Shown in pieces: positions 26,962 through 40,035 of a stretch of 64,000 nucleotides of DNA. Source of the stretch: Clavibacter sp. VKM Ac-2872 (GTDB lineage Bacteria; Actinomycetota; Actinomycetes; Actinomycetales; Microbacteriaceae); NCBI RefSeq assembly GCF_015351105.1, contig NZ_JADKRR010000001.1:1841069-1905068 (forward strand), written 5' to 3'. The notes below the pieces were generated by a model, which was not told where the DNA came from, made no database searches, and saw only the letters and a program-made list of their open reading frames with translations. A program made the translations under genes and the position numbers. How positions within the stretch are numbered: the first letter of the stretch is position 1; each line of letters opens with the position of its first letter.

Positions 26962-27672
26962 TCAGTGGCCCATGCCGAGGCCGCCGTCGACCGGGATCAC
27001 GGCGCCCGAGATGTACGCGGCCTCGTCGGAGGACACCCACGCCACGACGCCCGCGACCTCGGCCGCGGTGCCGTAGCGTCCGGCCGGGATGGACTTCTTG
27101 TACTCGGCCGCGGTCGCCTCGGGAAGCTCCGCAGTCATGTCGGTCTCGATGAAGCCGGGCGCGACGACGTTCGCGGTGATGCCGCGGGCCCCGAGCTCGC
27201 GCGTGACGGAGCGGGCGAGGCCGACGAGCCCGCTCTTGGACGCCGCGTAGTTGACCTGCCCACCCGAGCCGTACAGCCCGACGACGCTGGAGATGAGGAC
27301 GATGCGGCCGAAGCGCGCCTTGAGCATGCCCTTGGACGCGCGCTTGACGACGCGGAACGCGCCGCCCAGGTTCGTGTCGACGACCTCGGTGAAGTCGTCG
27401 TCGCTCATCCGCATCATGAGGGTGTCGCGCGTGATGCCCGCATTGGCGACCACGACCTCGACGGGGCCGTACGCGGCCTCGACCTCGGTGAACGCGGCGT
27501 CGACGGACGCGGCGTCGGTCACGTCGGCCCGCACCGTGAGGCTGCCATCGGGCCCCTGGCCGGAGCGCGCGGTGACGGCGACGCGGTGGCCGCGGCGCAG
27601 CATCTCCTCGGCGATCGCGTAGCCGATCCCCCTGTTGCCTCCGGTGACGACGACGGTGCGGGCGGTGCTCAT
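26962..27672 (-). CDS. fabG: 3-oxoacyl-ACP reductase
   Basis: 236 residues, a classical SDR: TGGNRGIG cofactor motif (about 10-17), NAG in VVANAGITRD, catalytic Ser in LISSVVGLYG, and YAASK (Tyr and Lys). Its sequence is closest to the actinobacterial FabG/MabA group, which reduces beta-ketoacyl-ACP in fatty acid elongation. No enoyl reductase gene is adjacent in the window. The ATG at 27672 has GGAAGG upstream, and a -10 (complement of 27719-27724) precedes it. Confidence 0.92.
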   Translation of the reverse strand: MSTARTVVVTGGNRGIGYAIAEEMLRRGHRVAVTARSGQGPDGSLTVRADVTDAASVDAAFTEVEAAYGPVEVVVANAGITRDTLMMRMSDDDFTEVVDTNLGGAFRVVKRASKGMLKARFGRIVLISSVVGLYGSGGQVNYAASKSGLVGLARSVTRELGARGITANVVAPGFIETDMTAELPEATAAEYKKSIPAGRYGTAAEVAGVVAWVSSDEAAYISGAVIPVDGGLGMGH

Positions 27673-27718
27673 GGGGGACCTTCCATTACGGGTTGGAGGG
27701 GGCTTGCGGACGCGGACG

Positions 27719-27744
27719 AGCCTATCGGTGGCCGGGCGTACCCT
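27719..27744. promoter_or_regulatory. Divergent -10 boxes of fabG and the DUF3099 gene
   Basis: Minus-strand TAGGCT (complement of 27719-27724) serves fabG, and plus-strand TACCCT (27739-27744) serves the DUF3099 operon. Only 14 bp separate them. Confidence 0.4.
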
Positions 27745-27792
27745 GGTCTCGATGGGGAGCGCGTCGCTCCCTGCGAAGGACGCCATCCACGC

Positions 27793-28248
27793 ATGCCAGC
27801 TCCGCAGCAGTCGGTCACCAGCCTCCCCCGGTCACCCCAGGAGGACCGCCATGCCCGCATGGTGAAGTACACCATCGCGATGAGCATCCGCATGGTCTGC
27901 ATCCTGTCCTGCCTCTTCCTCCAGGGGTGGTGGCTGGCCGTCGCCGCCATCGGCGCCATCGTGCTCCCGTACTTCGCCGTCATCCTCGCGAACGTCGGCG
28001 GCAACCAGGGCACAGCGGTCGAGCGTCCCGGCGGCGTCGTCGTCGTGTCCGCGCGCCACTCCGGCTTCCCGCCCCCGGCCGAGCCGTACGTGCCGTCGGA
28101 GCCGTTCCGGGCGTCGGAGCCGTTCACCACGCCCGAGCCCTTCACGACCTACGAGACGGGTCGGGCGCCCGAGCCGACCCGCGCCTCCGACGTCCGTCCG
28201 ACGACCGTGGGCGGACCCACCGCACCCGACGCGCCGGCCGACGCGTGA
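27793..28248 (+). CDS. DUF3099-family membrane protein
   Basis: 151 residues. The N-terminal part (QSVTSLPRSPQEDRHARMVKY) and the hydrophobic hairpin with PYFAVILANVGGNQ match the DUF3099 family of actinobacteria: two membrane helices (about 29-45 and 48-66) and a cytosolic tail. The tail is unusual, with imperfect repeats of SEPF/PEPF at about 97-115 and many Pro, Thr and Glu. Function unknown. The ATG at 27793 gives the family-like N-terminus; an internal ATG at 27862 would delete it. The stop overlaps the next start as GTGA. Confidence 0.8.
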   Translation: MPAPQQSVTSLPRSPQEDRHARMVKYTIAMSIRMVCILSCLFLQGWWLAVAAIGAIVLPYFAVILANVGGNQGTAVERPGGVVVVSARHSGFPPPAEPYVPSEPFRASEPFTTPEPFTTYETGRAPEPTRASDVRPTTVGGPTAPDAPADA

Positions 28249-28502
28249 GCGGGCTCGCCTCCTGGGGGCTCGGATCCGACGGGCCGTCCTCCGACGTCGC
28301 CGAGTGCTCGCGCGCCGCGTGCCGCCTCGATGCCGCCTGGCGCGTGGAGTGGCGGAACCCGCGCATCCACACGGCCGACCGGGTCAAGACCTGGACCGCG
28401 TGCGACGAGCACGTGGGCTTCCTGCGGGACTTCCTCGCCGGGCGCGACTTCCCCGTGCGTGTCGCCGCGATCGACGCGCCCGTCGCGGGGGCGATCGCGT
28501 GA
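28245..28502 (+). CDS. Small conserved Cys/His protein, function unknown
   Basis: 85 residues, sandwiched by 4-bp overlaps with both neighbours, which supports it as a real gene. It has CSRAAC (spacing C-x4-C) near residue 25, then CDEH about 30 residues later, a possible CCCH metal site. The sequence between (WRNPRIHTADRVKTWTAC) is characteristic of a small actinobacterial family. I do not know its function. Position between DUF3099 and SURF1 suggests a link to the membrane or to cytochrome oxidase assembly, which is inference only. Confidence 0.72.
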   Translation: MSGLASWGLGSDGPSSDVAECSRAACRLDAAWRVEWRNPRIHTADRVKTWTACDEHVGFLRDFLAGRDFPVRVAAIDAPVAGAIA

Positions 28503-29344
28503 ACCGCTGGCGCTTCGTGCTCAACCGCAGGTGGGCGGGCTATCTGCTCGTGGCCGTGGTCTTCGCCATCGCGTGCGTCCTGCTCAGCCACTGGCAGTTC
28601 GCGCGCCGCGACGAGGCCCTCGCCGAGATCGCCAAGGTCGAGGTCAACTGGGACCGCGCCCCGCAGCCCGTCGACCAGGTGCTCGCCGGCACCTCGGCGT
28701 ACGTCGACACCCAGAAGTGGACCCCGGTCCGGATGACCGGCACGTACCTGGTGGACCAGCAGCTGCTCGCGCGCAACCGGCCGTTCAACGGGCAGCCGGG
28801 CTTCGAGGTCCTCACGCCCCTGCGCCTCGACGACGGGCGGGTGTTCGTCGTCGACCGCGGCTGGGTGCCCATCGGCAACTCGCAGGACTCCCCCGACTCC
28901 GTCCCGGCGCCGCCTGCCGGCGAGGTCACCGTGACGGCGCGGCTCAAGGCGGGAGAGCCGGAGCTGCCGGGTCGCTCGGCGCCCGAGGGGCAGATCGCGA
29001 CCGTCAACCTTCCCGACATCGCCGAGCGCGTCGGGTCCCCCACGTTCACGGGCGCCTACGGCCTGCTGATCTCCGAGGACCCCGCCCCCTCGGACCCCGC
29101 GCCGTTCGCGACGCCGCGTCCCGAGGAGGACGAGGGCCCGCATCTCTCCTACGCGTTCCAGTGGCTGGTGTTCGCGATCATCGCCTTCGTCGGGCTGGGA
29201 GTGGCGATCCGCAACGAGTACCGCATCATCAACCAGGACGACCCCGAGGAGCAGGACCGCGAGCGCGCCCGACAGGCCAAGCGCGCGCGGAAGCAGCCGT
29301 CGGACGCGGACGTCGAGGACCGGATCCTCGACGAGGCGCGCTGA
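28499..29344 (+). CDS. SURF1-family cytochrome oxidase assembly protein
   Basis: 281 residues from a GTG at 28499. Two membrane helices, one near the N-terminus (about 14-32) and one near 225-243, flank an extracytoplasmic domain with the family motifs KWTPVRMTGTY, LARNRPFNGQPGFEVLTPL and VDRGWVP. SURF1 proteins help insert heme a into cytochrome oxidase subunit I, which fits ctaA and ctaB a few kb away. A charged cytosolic tail of about 40 residues is extra. The gene ends 6 nt from the convergent ABC-F gene, with no room for a terminator. Confidence 0.92.
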   Translation: MNRWRFVLNRRWAGYLLVAVVFAIACVLLSHWQFARRDEALAEIAKVEVNWDRAPQPVDQVLAGTSAYVDTQKWTPVRMTGTYLVDQQLLARNRPFNGQPGFEVLTPLRLDDGRVFVVDRGWVPIGNSQDSPDSVPAPPAGEVTVTARLKAGEPELPGRSAPEGQIATVNLPDIAERVGSPTFTGAYGLLISEDPAPSDPAPFATPRPEEDEGPHLSYAFQWLVFAIIAFVGLGVAIRNEYRIINQDDPEEQDRERARQAKRARKQPSDADVEDRILDEAR

Positions 29345-29350
29345 GCCCGA

Positions 29351-30949
<1,599 letters not shown>

Positions 30950-30977
30950 GGTGAGGGGTCCTTCTGTTGAGCGGATG

Positions 30978-30994
30978 TCCCACGGTCCGTGGGA
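30978..30994 (-). promoter_or_regulatory. Hairpin in the ABC-F leader, with upstream -10 at 31064-31069
   Basis: TCCCACG (30978-30984) and CGTGGGA (30988-30994) form a perfect 7-bp stem with a GTC loop, 28 nt upstream of the GTG. The likely -10 is minus-strand TACACT (complement of 31064-31069), so the hairpin is inside the leader. It may be an attenuator or just a leader structure. Confidence 0.4.
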
Positions 30995-31112
30995 GAGGGG
31001 CGACCCGCAGCAGAGGGGGTCGAGCCCGGTCGGTCGAGGGCGTCCATCGGACCCGACCCGTCCAGTGTACGAGACGACGGCGACGCGGGCCTCCCCGGGC
31101 CGTCAGGCGACG

Positions 31113-31152
31113 CGACGACGGCCCCACCCGGGAGCGGGTGGGGCCGTCGTCG
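31113..31152 (-). terminator. Terminator of the SUF operon
   Basis: A perfect 18-bp stem, 31113-31130 with 31135-31152, and a 4-nt loop, beginning 19 nt after the sufT stop. No U tract, as is common in high-GC actinobacteria. Confidence 0.85.
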
Positions 31153-31171
31153 ACGAGCGGTGGAGCGAGGA

Positions 31172-31503
31172 TCACATGGAGAAGCCGAGGGCCCGCATCA
31201 TGTCGCGGCCGTCGTCCGTGATCCGGTCGGGACCCCACGGCGGCATCCACACCCAGTTGATGCGGAACGCGGCCACGACGCCGTCGAGCGCCTCCGCCGT
31301 CTGCTCCTCGAGCACGTCCGTGAGCGGGCAGCCCGCGGACGTCAGCGTCATGTGGATGATGAGGGCGTCGTTCTCGTCGTCCCACGCGAGGTCGTAGATG
31401 AGGCCGAGGTCGACCACGTTGATCCCGAGCTCGGGATCCATCACGTCCTTGAGCGCCTCCTCGACCTCGTCGAACTTCTGCGGGGTCAGCGTGCTCTGCG
31501 TGC

Positions 31504-31507
<4 letters not shown>
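31172..31507 (-). CDS. sufT: SufT-like Fe-S assembly protein (MIP18/DUF59 family)
   Basis: 111 residues: the DUF59 core VMDPELGINVVDLGLIY followed by a LTSAGCPLTDVL segment with the conserved Cys (about 60) of this family. SufT/MIP18 proteins help deliver or mature Fe-S clusters. It is the last gene of the SUF operon. The GTG at 31507 overlaps the sufC stop by 4 bp, so it is translationally coupled. The stop is followed by a strong hairpin. Confidence 0.92.
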
Positions 31508-32274
<767 letters not shown>

Positions 32275-32287
32275 GCGTGCGGTTCCT

Positions 32288-32608
32288 CTAGCTCTTCGGG
32301 GTGGTGTCGATGTGGATGTCGCCGTCCACGATCGTCACGGGGTAGACGGGGACGGGCTCGTAGGCCGGCAGCGTGCGCGGCTTGCCCGTCTCGAGGGAGA
32401 ACTTGGACCCGTGGGCCCAGCACTCCAGGGTGTCGCCCTCGACGAACCCCTCGGCCAGCGAGATGTCGCCGTGCGTGCAGGTGTCGCCGATGGCGTGCAC
32501 CGTGCCCGAGGAGTCCTTCACGAGCGCGATGGCGAGGCCCTCGATCTCGATGCGGAGCGCCTCGTTCTCGCCCAGCTCGTCGACGGCGCAGATGCGGACG
32601 GCGGTCAT
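32288..32608 (-). CDS. Rieske [2Fe-2S] ferredoxin-like protein of the SUF operon
   Basis: 106 residues. The two Rieske cluster loops are present: CTHGDI (Cys-x-His) and CWAHGSKF (Cys-xx-His), giving the 2-Cys 2-His site. It is a soluble, NirD/BphF-like small Rieske protein without a membrane anchor. A Rieske gene between sufD and sufC is common in actinobacterial SUF operons. It may supply electrons during cluster assembly, which is inference. The ATG at 32608 overlaps the sufD stop by 4 bp. Confidence 0.93.
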   Translation of the reverse strand: MTAVRICAVDELGENEALRIEIEGLAIALVKDSSGTVHAIGDTCTHGDISLAEGFVEGDTLECWAHGSKFSLETGKPRTLPAYEPVPVYPVTIVDGDIHIDTTPKS

Positions 32609-33816
32609 CGCGCGACCCCCGCGGACGGGCTGGCGGCGAGCTCGGCCTCGATGGCGGCTTGGAGCCGCTCCTCGAGGTCGGGGACGCCGATCTGCTGCAC
32701 GATCTCGCTGAGGAATCCGCGGACGACGAGGCGGCGCGCCTCCTCCTCCGTGATCCCGCGGGCCTGCAGGTAGAACAGCTGCTCGTCGTCGAAGCGACCC
32801 GTGGCGCTCGCGTGACCGGCGCCGGCGATGTCGCCGGTCTCGATCTCGAGGTTCGGGACCGAGTCGGCGCGTGTGCCGTCCGTGAGGACGAGGTTGCGGT
32901 TCTGCTCGTAGCTGTCGGTGCCCGGCGCCGAGCGGCGGATGAGCACGTCGCCGATCCACACGGTGCGCGCGCCCTTCCCCTGCAGGGCGCCCTTGTAGGT
33001 CACGCGGCTGCGGGTGTTCGGGGCGTCGTGGTCGACGTACACCTGCTGCTCGAGGTGCTGGCCCGCGTCGGCGAAGTACACGCCGAGCAGCTCGCCGTCG
33101 GCGCCCTCGTTCGAGAGGTGCGCCGAGGGGTTGACCCGGACGATGGATCCGCCGAGCGTCACCACCACGTGCTTGAGCTTGGCGTCGCGGCCGACGACGG
33201 CCTGGTGCGCCGCGAGATGGCGCGCCTCGTCGTCCCACTCCTGCACGGTGACGACGGTGAGCTCGGCCTGGTCGCCGACGACGATCTCGACGTTCTCGAC
33301 GAGCGAGGCCGAGCCGGCGTTGTCGAGGATGACGACACCGCGGCTGAAGGGCGCCGCCGTGATGACGGTGTGCGCGGCGCGCGGCGCGGAACCGAGCTCG
33401 GAGCGGCCGACCGTGACGGTGACGCGCTCCTCCCCCGAGACGTCGATGGCGAGCGCCTCGCCGAACGACGACCAGGCGTTGGCCTGGGCGCGGTCCTCGG
33501 GGGCGCCCGCGCCGCCGATGCGGGCGTCGTCGCGAGGGATCCACGTCACGGACGTGCCCGCGGCCTCGGAGCTGGTGACCGGGTAGCGCGAGCCGTCGAG
33601 CTCCCCGGAGATGAGGTCGTCGAGCCGGCGGACGGGCGTCAGCTTCCAGACGGCCTCGCGGCCGGTGACGGCGTCGAACGCGTCGACGTCGGTCGACGTG
33701 AAGCGCTCGGAGCGCGTCTGGATGGGGACGGCCGCCCACCCTCCGTCGGTGTGCGCCCGGCTGCCGTGCTGGTCGGCGGGGACGGGGGCTTCTGTGGTGG
33801 CGAGTGGGGTCGTCAT
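32605..33816 (-). CDS. sufD: Fe-S cluster scaffold subunit SufD
   Basis: 403 residues. The C-terminal SufBD beta-helix core contains DNAGSASLVENVEIV and SDVxT-type repeats, with the ending FYLQARGITEEEARRLVVRGFLSEIV being the SufD form of the SufB/D C-terminal signature. The N-terminus is Thr/Ala-rich and less conserved. It pairs with SufB on the SufC dimer. The ATG at 33816 directly abuts the sufB stop, and the stop overlaps the Rieske gene. Confidence 0.95.
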   Translation of the reverse strand: MTTPLATTEAPVPADQHGSRAHTDGGWAAVPIQTRSERFTSTDVDAFDAVTGREAVWKLTPVRRLDDLISGELDGSRYPVTSSEAAGTSVTWIPRDDARIGGAGAPEDRAQANAWSSFGEALAIDVSGEERVTVTVGRSELGSAPRAAHTVITAAPFSRGVVILDNAGSASLVENVEIVVGDQAELTVVTVQEWDDEARHLAAHQAVVGRDAKLKHVVVTLGGSIVRVNPSAHLSNEGADGELLGVYFADAGQHLEQQVYVDHDAPNTRSRVTYKGALQGKGARTVWIGDVLIRRSAPGTDSYEQNRNLVLTDGTRADSVPNLEIETGDIAGAGHASATGRFDDEQLFYLQARGITEEEARRLVVRGFLSEIVQQIGVPDLEERLQAAIEAELAASPSAGVAR

Positions 33817-35235
33817 CTAGCCGACGGATCCTTCCATGCCCATCTCGATGAGCTTGTTGAGTTCGAGCGCGTACTCCATGGGCAGCTCTCGGGCGATGGG
33901 CTCGATGAAGCCGCGGACGATCATGGCCATGGCCTCGTCCTCGGGCATGCCCCGGCTCATCAGGTAGAACAGCTGCTCCTCGCTGACGCGCGAGACCGTG
34001 GCCTCGTGGCCGAGCTGCACGTCGTCCACGCGGATGTCGATCGCGGGGTACGTGTCGGAGCGGGAGATGGTGTCGACCAGCAGCGCGTCGCAGCGGACGG
34101 TGTTGGCGGAGTGGTGGGCGGCCGCGTCGACGCGGATCTCGCCGCGGTAGCCGGCCCGGCCGCCGCCGCGCGCGATCGACTTGGAGACGATCGACGACTG
34201 CGTGTACGGCGCCATGTGCACCATCTTCGCGCCGGCGTCCTGGTGCTGGCCGGGACCCGCGAACGCGACGGACAGGGTCTCGCCCTTGGCCCGCTCGCCC
34301 ATGAGGTAGATGGAGGGGTACTTCATCGTGACCTTGGAGCCGATGTTGCCGTCGATCCACTCCATGGTCGCGCCCTCGGCCGCCGTCGCGCGCTTGGTGA
34401 CGAGGTTGTAGACGTTGTTCGACCAGTTCTGGATGGTCGTGTAGCGGACGCGGGCGTCCTTCTTCACGATGATCTCGACGACCGCGGAGTGCAGCGAGTC
34501 GGACTTGTAGATGGGGGCGGTGCAGCCCTCGATGTAGTGGACGTAGCTGCCCTCGTCCGCGATGATCAGCGTCCGCTCGAACTGGCCCATGTTCTCGGTG
34601 TTGATGCGGAAGTACGCCTGCAGCGGGATCTCGACGTGCACGCCCTTGGGCACGTACACGAACGAGCCGCCCGACCACACGGCCGTGTTCAGCGCGGCGA
34701 ACTTGTTGTCGCCCGCGGGGATGACGGTGCCGAAGTACTCCTTGAAGAGCTCCGGGTGCTCGCGCAGGGCCGTGTCGGTGTCCATGAAGATGACGCCCTG
34801 GTCCTCGAGCTCCTTCTGGATGGAGTGGAAGACGACCTCGGACTCGTACTGGGCCGCGACGCCGGAGACGAGGCGCTGGCGCTCCGCCTCGGGGATGCCG
34901 AGACGCTCGTACGTGTTCTTGATGTCGTCGGGCAGGTCCTCCCACGTCTGGGCCTGCTTCTCCGTGGAGCGCACGAAGTACTTGATGTTGTCGAAGTCGA
35001 TGCCGGAGAGGTCGGCGCCCCAGGTGGGCATGGGCTTCTTGCCGAACAGCTCGTAGCCCTTCATGCGGTTGGCGAGCATCCACTCGGGCTCGCTCTTGCG
35101 CCGCGAGATGTCGGCGACGACCTGCGGGGAGATGCCGCGCTTGGCCGAGGCGCCGGCGACGTCCGAGTCGGACCAGCCGAACTCGTACTGCCCCAGGCTC
35201 TCGAGCTCCGGTCGGTCGATGAGCACATCTGACAT
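33817..35235 (-). CDS. sufB: Fe-S cluster scaffold subunit SufB
   Basis: 472 residues from an ATG at 35235 with AGGAAAG/CAGGTAG upstream. The long form includes [17 protein letters not shown], the [18 protein letters not shown] helix-strand region, [10 protein letters not shown] with the conserved Cys proposed to hold nascent clusters, and the ending [27 protein letters not shown]. It is first of the SUF operon. No sufR repressor gene precedes it; ctaA is divergent 266 bp away. The frame is open upstream to 35454, but that stretch has no family similarity. Confidence 0.97.
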   Translation of the reverse strand: MSDVLIDRPELESLGQYEFGWSDSDVAGASAKRGISPQVVADISRRKSEPEWMLANRMKGYELFGKKPMPTWGADLSGIDFDNIKYFVRSTEKQAQTWEDLPDDIKNTYERLGIPEAERQRLVSGVAAQYESEVVFHSIQKELEDQGVIFMDTDTALREHPELFKEYFGTVIPAGDNKFAALNTAVWSGGSFVYVPKGVHVEIPLQAYFRINTENMGQFERTLIIADEGSYVHYIEGCTAPIYKSDSLHSAVVEIIVKKDARVRYTTIQNWSNNVYNLVTKRATAAEGATMEWIDGNIGSKVTMKYPSIYLMGERAKGETLSVAFAGPGQHQDAGAKMVHMAPYTQSSIVSKSIARGGGRAGYRGEIRVDAAAHHSANTVRCDALLVDTISRSDTYPAIDIRVDDVQLGHEATVSRVSEEQLFYLMSRGMPEDEAMAMIVRGFIEPIARELPMEYALELNKLIEMGMEGSVG

Positions 35236-35372
35236 GGCTACCTGCTTTCCTGACGATCTGGGCGTATCAGCGCCGTATCGGCATTCACCCTCCGCACGGC
35301 GATGCCGCTTCGGTGACGGAGGGAAGACTGTGGGTGTCCGGGATGCGGCGGTTCCGCGCCGCGCACCCCTCT

Positions 35373-35407
35373 TAGGATGAACGGGAACGCGGGTGGACTT
35401 GTTCCCG
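35373..35407 (+). promoter_or_regulatory. ctaA promoter region with inverted repeat at the predicted start site
   Basis: TAGGAT (35373-35378) is the -10 candidate. CGGGAAC (35382-35388) and GTTCCCG (35401-35407) form a 7-bp inverted repeat with half-site centres 19 bp apart. The left arm overlaps the predicted transcription start near 35385, which fits a repressor operator. The gap from sufB to ctaA shows no other clear signal. Confidence 0.45.
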
Positions 35408-35501
35408 CCGTCCTCGATGACGGGCCGGATGCTGCAAGACCCGACGTGTTGCACGAACCACCCGATTCTACGGGCAATCCAGCGGGCACGGAAGGCAGGC
35501 A

Positions 35502-36512
35502 GTGACTCACGGCACCGATGCGGGGCAGTCTCCCAGTGGGAGCGTGCTAGGTCAGACCACCATGGTGGCGAGGAGGCTGCGGGAGCGGCTGCCGGACGGG
35601 ATCACGCGCACGACGCGGCTCCTCGTCTGGACCACCCTCGTCGTGCAGACGCTCGTGGTCGGCACGGGCGGGCTCGTCCGGCTCACGGGTTCGGGCCTCG
35701 GCTGCCCCACCTGGCCGAGGTGCACCGCGGACTCCTTCGTCTCGACGCCCGAGATGGGCGTGCACGGCATCATCGAGTTCGGCAACCGCCTGCTCACCTT
35801 CGTCCTGGTGATCGTGGCGATCGCCACCTTCCTCGCCGTGCTCCGGCTCCGGAACCGCGGACGCGGGCTCTTCTCGATCGCGCTCGCCATCGGCCTGGGC
35901 ATCCCCGCGCAGGGCGTCATCGGCGGGATCACCGTGCTGACGGGGCTGAACCCGTACGTCGTGGGCCTGCACTTCGTCGTGTCGGTGGTGCTCGTGGTCC
36001 TGTCGACCGTGCTGGTGTGGCGCGCCTACCACCCGCTCGACGAGGCCGAGCGCTCGGTCCCCTCGTCCTTCGTGGCCCTCGCGCGCATCACCGCCGTCGT
36101 CGTGGGCATCACGATCCTCGTCGGCATCGTCGTCACCGGATCCGGCCCCCACGCGGGCGACCAGGGGGCGGCGCGCAACGGCCTCGACCCGGAGCTGCTG
36201 CAGCACGTCCACAGCTGGCCGGCCTACACGACCTTCGCGCTCACCGTGGCGCTCGTCGTCGTCGCCACCCGCAGCAGGTGGACCGCCGTCTCGCGCTGGA
36301 CCCGGGTGCTGCTCGCGGTCGAGCTCGCGCAGATCGCCGTGGGCCTCATCCAGGCGCGCACCGGCCTGCCCGAGTTCCTGGTCGGGCTGCACATGGTCCT
36401 GGCGTGCCTGCTGGCGGCGGCGATGACGGCGACCCTGCTGAGCACGACACGACGCGCCGACACGCTCCGGCTCACGCCCGCGGAGGTGCGGCGCTCCGCC
36501 CACGTGGGCTGA
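35502..36512 (+). CDS. ctaA: Heme A synthase
   Basis: 336 residues, eight predicted membrane helices. Conserved elements are the [13 protein letters not shown] loop with the paired Cys (about 67 and 73), EFGNRLLTF with the heme-ligand His/Glu region in [25 protein letters not shown], and GLHMVLA near the end. It oxidises heme O to heme A for cytochrome aa3 oxidase. The GTG at 35502 has GGAAGG upstream. A start at the internal ATG (MVARRL, 35562) would remove a poorly conserved 20-residue leader. Confidence 0.95.
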   Translation: MTHGTDAGQSPSGSVLGQTTMVARRLRERLPDGITRTTRLLVWTTLVVQTLVVGTGGLVRLTGSGLGCPTWPRCTADSFVSTPEMGVHGIIEFGNRLLTFVLVIVAIATFLAVLRLRNRGRGLFSIALAIGLGIPAQGVIGGITVLTGLNPYVVGLHFVVSVVLVVLSTVLVWRAYHPLDEAERSVPSSFVALARITAVVVGITILVGIVVTGSGPHAGDQGAARNGLDPELLQHVHSWPAYTTFALTVALVVVATRSRWTAVSRWTRVLLAVELAQIAVGLIQARTGLPEFLVGLHMVLACLLAAAMTATLLSTTRRADTLRLTPAEVRRSAHVG

Positions 36513-36528
36513 TCCCCGCCCGTCCCCT

Positions 36529-36564
36529 CGACGCCCGCCCGAGCACCGCTCGCGGCGGGCGTCG
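36529..36564 (+). terminator. Terminator of ctaA
   Basis: A 16-bp stem with one bulged C (36529-36544 with 36548-36564) and an ACC loop, 16 nt after the ctaA stop. The remaining 137 bp to the ctaB stop show no other clear structure. Confidence 0.75.
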
Positions 36565-36701
36565 ACGTGTCGGGCGCCGACCGCGGGCGACGGTCGGTCA
36601 CGGGACCGGCGGCGATCGGGGATCCGGTCCGGCATCCGCCGACGCGGGACCCGCGCGGGTACCCGACCCCCTCACGCGGGCGGGCGCACGGCCCGAGCGG
36701 A

Positions 36702-37622
36702 TCAGAAGGGCAGGAGCGGGTCGATGCCGACCGCGAGGAACAGCAGCGAGAGGTACGAGATGGACGCGTGGAAGACGCGCATGGGCTTGATGGGCTCGTG
36801 CCGCACCGCGAGGTCGTACAGGCGGTGCGTCTCGTAGACGAACCAGCCGCCGCCCGCGAGCGCGGCGAGCGTGTAGACGAGGCCCATGCCCGCGACCGGG
36901 ATGAGCAGCAGCGAGCAGGCGAGCGTGGCCCACGCGTAGAGGATGGTCTGCAGCCCGACGGCCGCGCGGCCGCGCACGACGGCGAGCATGGGCACGTTGA
37001 CCGAGGCGTAGTCGTCGCGGTACTTCATGGACAGCGGCCAGTAGTGCGGCGGGGTCCAGAGGAACACGATCATGAAGAGGATCACGGGTGCCCAGGAGAC
37101 GTCCCCCGTCACGGCCGCCCAGCCGATGAGCACCGGCATGCAGCCGGCGGCCCCGCCCCAGACGATGTTCTGCGGCGTGCGGCGCTTGAGCCACAGCGTG
37201 TAGACGAACACGTAGAAGAGGATCGCGGCGAGCGAGAGCGCCGCAGCCAGCCAGTTAGAGATGATGCCGAGCCACACGATGCTGGCGACGCCGATGATCC
37301 AGGCGAAGACGAGAGCCTCGCGGTCCGTCAGCTCCCCCGTCACCAGGGGACGGCGCTGCGTGCGCTTCATGACGCGGTCGATGTCGCGGTCGATGTAGCA
37401 GTTGAAGGCGTTCGCGCTGCCCGCGCTGAGCGTGCCGCCGACGAGGACGCCGAGGATCAGCCAGGGGTTCGGCCATCCCCCCTGGGCGAGGATCATGACG
37501 GGCGCGGTGGTCACGAGCAGGAGCTCGATGACGCGCGGCTTCGTCAGTGCGACGTACGCCTTGGTCTTCCTCGCCACGCCGATCGTCTCCCGATCGACCC
37601 GACTCTGCACCGCAACGTTCAT
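36702..37622 (-). CDS. ctaB: Protoheme IX farnesyltransferase (heme O synthase)
   Basis: 306 residues with eight to nine membrane helices, a UbiA-type prenyltransferase. The first Asp-rich motif lies in [20 protein letters not shown] and the second in [30 protein letters not shown] is the family start. It attaches farnesyl to heme b, giving heme O for CtaA. The ATG at 37622 is preceded by AGAGGTG. It is divergent from tkt (173-bp gap) and convergent with ctaA, so the heme A genes are not one operon here. Confidence 0.96.
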   Translation of the reverse strand: MNVAVQSRVDRETIGVARKTKAYVALTKPRVIELLLVTTAPVMILAQGGWPNPWLILGVLVGGTLSAGSANAFNCYIDRDIDRVMKRTQRRPLVTGELTDREALVFAWIIGVASIVWLGIISNWLAAALSLAAILFYVFVYTLWLKRRTPQNIVWGGAAGCMPVLIGWAAVTGDVSWAPVILFMIVFLWTPPHYWPLSMKYRDDYASVNVPMLAVVRGRAAVGLQTILYAWATLACSLLLIPVAGMGLVYTLAALAGGGWFVYETHRLYDLAVRHEPIKPMRVFHASISYLSLLFLAVGIDPLLPF

Positions 37623-37738
37623 CGCACCTCTAACTCGCCGGACATTCCCTTCCCATGGTAAGCCACGCCCCCTGCGAGCCGAGCCGCGGGGGCCCGCCCG
37701 GACGGGCTCGGAACACCTGGGCCGAGGTGGGTGTTCCC

Positions 37739-37744
37739 TATACT
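37739..37744 (+). promoter_or_regulatory. -10 box of the tkt operon
   Basis: TATACT, near consensus, 51 nt upstream of the tkt GTG. A G/C-rich inverted repeat with arms near CCGAGCC and GGGCTCGG (about 37678-37712) lies just upstream, between the divergent ctaB and tkt promoters. Confidence 0.55.
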
Positions 37745-37795
37745 GATAGGCGGTCCGGCTGGGCCTCCCCCCATCTTCAGAAGGGCTAGAACCAA

Positions 37796-39886
<2,091 letters not shown>

Positions 39887-39937
39887 AAGCTGACGAGGAG
39901 CGGGGCGGCCGAGCTGCTCCGCTCCCCGCCGGCCCGT

Positions 39938-39971
39938 CCCGACCGACCGCGTCACCGGCGCGTCGGTCGGG
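39938..39971 (+). other. First hairpin in the tkt-tal gap
   Basis: CCCGACCGAC (39938-39947) and GTCGGTCGGG (39962-39971) form a perfect 10-bp stem with a 14-nt loop. It lies 51 nt after the tkt stop and just before a second, perfectly symmetric hairpin. It may be a terminator, attenuator or RNA-processing site. Confidence 0.6.
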
Positions 39972-39976
39972 CACCC

Positions 39977-40002
39977 GGAGGGGCGCACGCGTGCGCCCCT
40001 CC
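39977..40002 (+). other. 26-nt perfect palindrome between tkt and tal
   Basis: GGAGGGGCGCACG (39977-39989) is followed directly by its complement (39990-40002). It ends 33 nt before the tal ATG. As RNA it would fold to a hairpin with a minimal loop; as DNA it is a possible operator. Placed inside the operon, it could set the tkt:tal ratio. Confidence 0.7.
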
Positions 40003-40035
40003 CCCGAACCTCACAACCAGCGAGAAGAAGGCAAC

